Source: CALGLS01 sp047626155
GTDB taxonomy: Bacteria; Bacteroidota; Bacteroidia; Chitinophagales; Saprospiraceae
Assembly (NCBI GenBank): GCA_047626155.1
Contig: JBLHRR010000236.1
Coordinates: 1-5,452 of the forward strand
Reading direction: 5' to 3'
DNA: 5,452 bases
Part shown: positions 1 through 2,364 of the stretch, piece after piece
Numbering within the stretch: position 1 is the stretch's first letter
How the letters are laid out: each line of letters starts with the position of its first letter
The notes under the pieces: model-generated
Told to the model about the DNA's origin: nothing
Databases searched by the model: none
Seen by the model: only the letters and a program-made list of their open reading frames with translations
Translations under genes and position numbers: made by a program

Positions 1-130
1 AATTTATTTTACCAGACAGGTATTAGAAAGAGCTGCAAAAGGAAAGGCCGAACGAAAAGCATTGTTAGAGGAAATAACTTTAGCAAAAGGAGTCGCTGAG
101 AAGGAATGGTTGATTTCTCAACTTAGCTGA
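1..130 (+). CDS. C-terminal end of an unrecognised protein (5' truncated by window edge)
   Basis: An open frame enters from the left edge (codons in phase with base 2) and ends at TGA 128-130, giving the last 42 residues of a protein. The visible tail is rich in Lys, Glu, Ala and Leu, with the pattern RQVLERAAKGKAERKALLEE, and reads as one or two amphipathic helices ending in Trp-Leu-Ile-Ser-Gln-Leu-Ser. This looks like a soluble cytosolic protein. No motif identifies the family and no function is proposed. Codon use looks normal for the window, and the frame is open across the whole visible stretch, which supports a real gene. Directly behind the stop codon is an exact 8-bp tandem duplication, TCTACCCA (131-138, 139-146). 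No clear terminator hairpin follows. Confidence 0.6.
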   Translation, partial: IYFTRQVLERAAKGKAERKALLEEITLAKGVAEKEWLISQLS

Positions 131-340
131 TCTACCCATCTACCCACCAAAGATTTGCACATGTCAAATAATCTCTATACATTTAAGATATCCAATCCGA
201 AGTAAGTCCGATCCAAAGACTTAAAAAATCCACATTTATCTGATCTTTTTTAATTGTATAATAATGCGATGCATTCAGTGCACTACTTTGCTATAGGTAA
301 AAGTATTTGTACGCTGTTGCTAAAGCTTAAAACTAAAACA
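131..340. other. Intergenic stretch before the signal-peptide ORF
   Basis: AT-rich spacer with no supportable gene. It starts with the tandem octamer TCTACCCA x2 (131-146). A TATAAT hexamer lies at 257-262 without a convincing -35 partner, and TACTTTG at 284-290 resembles the Bacteroidota -7 element (TAnnTTTG) but is one base short. Either could drive the small ORF at 341, but neither is strong enough to call a promoter. Confidence 0.4.
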
Positions 341-478
341 ATGACTAAAAGGATCAAGTACACCCAATTCGGACAGCTTAACTTCCGACTATTCATCTTA
401 TTATTGCTAACTGTTTTTTCTTTCCAGACTATGCTGTTTGGGCAAGAGAAGCAGTCCATACTAATTTTGATGAGGTAG
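341..478 (+). CDS. Signal-peptide-only small ORF, possible exported micropeptide or gene remnant
   Basis: A 45-codon ORF from ATG 341 to TAG 476-478. The frame stays open upstream to a TTG at 254, but the residues before Met 341 do not look like protein, while the segment after it is a textbook secretion signal. That segment has a basic N-region (MTKRIK), a hydrophobic core at about residues 17-33 (LFILLLLTVFSFQTMLF), and a Phe-Gly-Gln cleavage-type end at 33-35, as is common in Bacteroidota. Only about 10 residues would remain after cleavage (EKQSILILMR). In the +1 frame, coding-like text (AREAVHTNFDEVGFG, then TAA 490-492) overlaps the end, so a frameshifted or decayed secreted-protein gene is as likely as a true micropeptide. 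A hairpin with a T-run lies about 60 bases downstream, suggesting a closed transcription unit. No family is recognised. Confidence 0.4.
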   Translation: MTKRIKYTQFGQLNFRLFILLLLTVFSFQTMLFGQEKQSILILMR

Positions 479-539
479 GTTTTGGTTAATTTGTTAATTA
501 GAGAATTAGTTAATTGCTGCGCTTAATTCGCGTCCTTTC

Positions 540-574
540 TCGCCCAGCGGCTTCAAATTGTTGGGCGAATTTTT
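540..574 (+). terminator. Hairpin plus T-run, likely intrinsic terminator
   Basis: Seven perfect pairs, TCGCCCA (540-546) with TGGGCGA (562-568), can be extended inward by four pairs including G-U wobbles (547-550 with 558-561). The loop is about 7 bases, and the stem is followed by ATTTTT (569-574). It sits 62 bases past the stop of the signal-peptide ORF, so it would end that transcript. Confidence 0.55.
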
Positions 575-622
575 GAATAGGACTGAAGTGCTATCCTTGT
601 ATTTTATATCGATAGGCGACCT

Positions 623-640
623 CAGAATCACTGTGATCTG
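623..640. promoter_or_regulatory. Imperfect palindrome, possible operator
   Basis: CAG-a-ATCAC-T-GTGAT-CTG: two 8-base arms around a single central T (632), with one unpaired A at 626. The shape suits a dimeric DNA-binding protein, but no cognate regulator is identified. Its centre lies 30 bp from that of the next palindrome. Confidence 0.25.
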
Positions 641-655
641 CGATCTTTGGGGGTA

Positions 656-668
656 GATATGTCATATC
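656..668. promoter_or_regulatory. Perfect 13-base palindrome, possible operator
   Basis: GATATG-T-CATATC: perfect 6-base arms around T 662. The arms are too short and AT-rich for a stable RNA hairpin, so a protein-binding site is more plausible than a terminator if it is functional. A palindrome of this size can also occur by chance in AT-rich DNA. Confidence 0.2.
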
Positions 669-898
669 CTTAGATTCGCTTCTTTCGCGGAAAAAACCGT
701 AGCGCCTTTGTTGTGCCGTTGGGGTTACCTCAAAACAAATGCCCGAAACACCAAACATTCCCAACTTTTAACTATTTTCGCGATTGCATATTTAAAGAAC
801 TAAAAAGGAGTTATTAGCGGTGACTATGTGGAAGTTCTATTGATCGGGAAAGCCTTTAAGAGTGCCTTCTGAAAAGATAGGTCGAAATAACTTTAATT

Positions 899-906
899 TA
901 ACTTTG
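899..906 (+). promoter_or_regulatory. Possible Bacteroidota -7 promoter element
   Basis: TAACTTTG matches the TAnnTTTG -7 element known for the Bacteroidota primary sigma factor. No TTG/TTTG -33 partner is visible at the usual distance, so this is only a half match. A transcript from here would begin near 913, carry the 916-933 hairpin at its 5' end, and have a leader of about 185 bases before the gene at 1098. Confidence 0.2.
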
Positions 907-1041
907 TTTATGTCCCTATTTTAATGAAAATAGATTGCAATATTGTTTTTAAAAAGAAGCTTTACCAACCGATATTTCTGCGGTAGAATCTCCCCTATAA
1001 GATCTGTTTAGCTAGCAAGATAGAGCAGGGGTTGCGCTGAT

Positions 1042-1068
1042 AAAAGTTGACAAAAGTTGACAAAAGTG
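1042..1068 (+). repeat. 10-bp tandem repeat AAAAGTTGAC
   Basis: Two exact copies of AAAAGTTGAC (1042-1051, 1052-1061) and a third partial copy AAAAGTG (1062-1068). Each full copy plus the next A contains TTGACA. The period is close to one helical turn, so the copies face the same side of the DNA. The array ends about 30 bases before the ATG of the L7/L12-like gene, so it may be an operator or activator array for that gene. Confidence 0.6.
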
Positions 1069-1070
1069 AA

Positions 1071-1092
1071 TAGTAAAATACTACTAAAATAC
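1071..1092 (+). repeat. 11-bp tandem repeat TAGTAAAATAC/TACTAAAATAC
   Basis: Two adjacent 11-base copies with one mismatch (1071-1081, 1082-1092), beginning two bases after the 10-bp array and ending five bases before ATG 1098. There is no Shine-Dalgarno sequence. The AT-rich unit could serve as an unstructured translation start region. TAGTAA at 1071-1076 sits 18 bases behind the TTGACA at 1047-1052, a weak sigma-70-like arrangement. Confidence 0.55.
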
Positions 1093-1097
1093 ATATT

Positions 1098-1322
1098 ATG
1101 AAAGTGAATTTAGTTTCCTGTGATGCCGCAAAGCCAGATCGAAGAGCCATTACCAAAATGTTTGAAGAGGTGGCAGGCCTCAGTAATTATGAAGCCCGTG
1201 ACAATACGGATAACTTGTTAGATGGAAGTCCGGTAGAGGTAGAAATTAGTGGAAAAGGGACCAACTCGGCTTATCGTGCCTTCCGAAAATTGGATATTGA
1301 CTATGAGATAATAGAGGATTAA
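1098..1322 (+). CDS. Small protein resembling an isolated ribosomal L7/L12 C-terminal domain
   Basis: A 74-residue protein with no signal peptide or membrane helix, so cytosolic. The order of elements matches the C-terminal domain of ribosomal protein L7/L12: a first strand (VNLVSC, 3-8), a helix (DRRAITKMFEEVAGLS, about 14-29) ending in a Gly-Leu turn, the EARD helix start (32-35) recalling the EAKD of L7/L12, a Pro-Val-Glu-Val segment near 45-48, a helix (NSAYRAFRKL, about 56-65) and a last strand (DYEIIED). The Ala/Gly-rich hinge and N-terminal dimer domain of true L7/L12 are absent, so it cannot be the ribosomal stalk protein. It may bind elongation factors or another partner; that is inference. 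The ATG is the first Met in a frame preceded by tandem repeats, with no Shine-Dalgarno. It appears to be monocistronic, with a possible terminator at 1397-1445. Confidence 0.75.
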   Translation: MKVNLVSCDAAKPDRRAITKMFEEVAGLSNYEARDNTDNLLDGSPVEVEISGKGTNSAYRAFRKLDIDYEIIED

Positions 1323-1371
1323 TCTTCTAGGTTCCATTCGAGGATATTGCCGCTTAGTTTGCGGATGCCCA

Positions 1372-1405
1372 CACAGAGGGCACAGAGAACACAGAGAACA
1401 CAGAG
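1372..1405 (+). repeat. 9-bp tandem repeat, four copies of CACAGAGAA
   Basis: Copies are at 1372-1380 (CACAGAGGG), 1381-1389 and 1390-1398 (CACAGAGAA) and 1399-1405 (CACAGAG, partial). This is a minisatellite-like array in the spacer between two plus-strand genes. From memory, CACAGAG-type arrays of this kind recur in intergenic DNA of many unrelated bacteria; I cannot verify that here. The last copy supplies the left arm of a possible terminator. Confidence 0.8.
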
Positions 1406-1445
1406 CTAACGCGTAGAAATATCGTGGTTGGAGCTGTGTTTTTTT
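1397..1445 (+). terminator. Possible terminator formed from the last CACAGAG repeat
   Basis: AACACAG (1397-1403) pairs perfectly with CTGTGTT (1434-1440), and CT 1406-1407 can add two pairs with AG 1432-1433 across a two-base bulge. The right arm runs straight into a T-run (1439-1445, seven T). The loop of about 24-30 bases is long, which weakens the call. It would terminate the L7/L12-like gene before the next gene. Confidence 0.35.
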
Positions 1446-1467
1446 AGTTCAATTAGATGATTTTGAA

Positions 1468-2169
1468 ATGAAACGAATTCTCTTAATACTGTTAAGCTTA
1501 TCATTCGTAATCGTTTTTGCGTTTACGCTGATTGATAAAGGATTTTCCTGGATGAATTTTGGAGGACTATTGTTTTTTAATATTTGCTTATTGGTTTTTC
1601 TATTTGAAGACCGTCTATCAAAATGGACTAAAGCTAAAGCTCTTGAAAGGTCAAAAGCAAGCTACTGTACCTTTGAATCGGATCGAATTGTTTTTCCTAA
1701 AGGATATCAATTCCGAAAAGGATATTTGAAAAACAAGAAGGAGTTGTTTTACAAAGAGATCAACGAATTTAGATTGAATACCAATCCGATGTCAGTTTTG
1801 ATAAATGGAAATGAAATCATTTTCCTAGTCGGCGCCCATCTGGATGATTGTGCCAAAATAGCAATAAGGGAGAAAATTCCGGTGGTAGAAAAGACGGACC
1901 TTTGGTCTTTGATCTGTGATGATTTTTTGGATACCGAATTTGATGGGGATTATGTCGAGCGAGCCAAGGAGCAATTGGTCGGAAAAGGTTTTACGGAAGA
2001 AGAGGTAGAAAGTATAAGAGGTAAAATCAGAACAAGAATGTTAGCGCAAACTTATATCAGTTGGGAGTGGCAATATTACGGGCAGTACGATGTGCTGACA
2101 CAATTGCAACCCATAACGGAGGAGCGATATTGGTGGACGATGGAGATTGCTTTGCGGGAAGGAGAATAA
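1468..2169 (+). CDS. Two-helix inner-membrane protein with a cytosolic domain of unknown function
   Basis: A 233-residue protein. Hydrophobic segments at about 3-22 and 29-47 form a membrane hairpin; the Lys/Arg-rich stretch that follows (49-64) places the rest in the cytosol. Residues 67-122 alternate polar and hydrophobic residues in short strands (CTFESDRIVF, ELFYKEINEFRL, SVLINGNEIIFLVG), a pattern like bacterial PH-type domains. Residues 145-233 are acidic and helical, with a DDFLDTEFDGDY segment, then an EEEVESIRGKI helix, and an aromatic stretch (SWEWQYYGQYDVL, 198-210). I recall similar Asp-Phe-Leu-Asp/Trp-Glu-Trp-type domains in uncharacterised Bacteroidota proteins, but cannot name a family. 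No catalytic motif is evident. ATG 1468 is chosen because the hydrophobic segment starts at once; there is no Shine-Dalgarno. A possible terminator lies 15 bases downstream of the stop. Confidence 0.8.
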   Translation: MKRILLILLSLSFVIVFAFTLIDKGFSWMNFGGLLFFNICLLVFLFEDRLSKWTKAKALERSKASYCTFESDRIVFPKGYQFRKGYLKNKKELFYKEINEFRLNTNPMSVLINGNEIIFLVGAHLDDCAKIAIREKIPVVEKTDLWSLICDDFLDTEFDGDYVERAKEQLVGKGFTEEEVESIRGKIRTRMLAQTYISWEWQYYGQYDVLTQLQPITEERYWWTMEIALREGE

Positions 2170-2184
2170 GAATTCCTGCTATTT

Positions 2185-2208
2185 TGATTCTGGTCAGATC
2201 CAGAATTA
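2185..2208 (+). terminator. Stem-loop behind the membrane-protein gene
   Basis: TGATTCTGG (2185-2193) pairs with CCAGAATTA (2200-2208), eight Watson-Crick pairs and one G-U, around a 6-base loop. It begins 15 bases after the stop codon at 2167-2169. Only a weak T-rich stretch follows (CGTTTACATT), so it is a terminator or 3'-end-stabilising hairpin with moderate support. Confidence 0.45.
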
Positions 2209-2264
2209 CGTTTACATTACTACTATAGGAACGAGTCGAGGGATAACAGTACATTTACACCTTC

Positions 2265-2302
2265 CATTTTGAGCGGAGTTTACCCAGAGCATGTCGAAGG
2301 GG
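2265..2302. repeat. REP-like dispersed intergenic motif (GAGCGGAG...GAGCATGTCGAAGGGG)
   Basis: This 38-base stretch reads CATTTTGAGCGGAG, then TTTACCC, then AGAGCATGTCGAAGGGG. It resembles intergenic repeats with GAGCGGAG and GAGCNTGTCGAAGG cores that I recall as widespread in Bacteroidota and other bacteria. That recall is not verified, and only one copy lies in this window. It sits between two convergent genes, a usual location for such elements. Confidence 0.4.
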
Positions 2303-2304
2303 TA

Positions 2305-2352
2305 GTAGCCGATAAATCTATCTCCTTGACAGAAGATAGATTTATCGGCTAC
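2305..2352 (-). terminator. Perfect 19-bp inverted repeat behind the M56 gene
   Basis: GTAGCCGATAAATCTATCT (2305-2323) is matched exactly by its reverse complement at 2334-2352, with a 10-base loop (2324-2333). It lies 12 bases beyond the stop codon of the minus-strand M56 protease gene, so it would form at the end of that mRNA and could also stop transcription arriving from the plus-strand side. Neither side has a clear T-run, so it may act as a bidirectional block or an RNA 3'-end stabiliser rather than a classic intrinsic terminator. Confidence 0.6.
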
Positions 2353-2364
2353 ACTCAAATTCCT

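Larger units (their letters stand above)
575..1097. other. Long non-coding stretch with palindromes and short repeats
   Basis: No open frame of convincing length or composition is visible on either strand, and no tRNA- or rRNA-like structure was seen. The contents are an imperfect palindrome at 623-640, a perfect 13-base palindrome at 656-668, a widely spaced inverted pair AGAACT/AGTTCT (796-801, 833-838), a TAACTTTG box at 899-906, and a perfect 7-bp hairpin CTATTTT-AATG-AAAATAG (916-933). An 8-base palindrome CAATATTG (938-945) and two tandem repeats (1042-1092) follow. The density of small symmetric elements suggests a regulatory region or decayed DNA; nothing here allows a firm choice. 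Confidence 0.45.

Noticed and set aside
254..340. Upstream TTG start for the signal-peptide ORF
   Set aside because: The 29 extra residues would put a non-signal segment before a clean N-terminal signal, so ATG 341 is the better start.
802..843. AAAAAGGAG followed by a 7-codon ORF (GTG 820 to TGA 841-843)
   Set aside because: A Shine-Dalgarno-like string before a tiny ORF, but Bacteroidota rarely rely on such sites and the genes here lack them; likely chance.
1457..1471. Four-codon ORF overlapping the start of the 1468 gene as ATGA
   Set aside because: ATG ATT TTG AAA TGA could couple translation, but such short overlaps occur by chance in AT-rich DNA and no other support exists.
2057..2254. 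Minus-strand 65-codon open frame
   Set aside because: Overlaps the end of the 1468-2169 gene in antisense and continues into the spacer; composition is not protein-like and no start context supports it.
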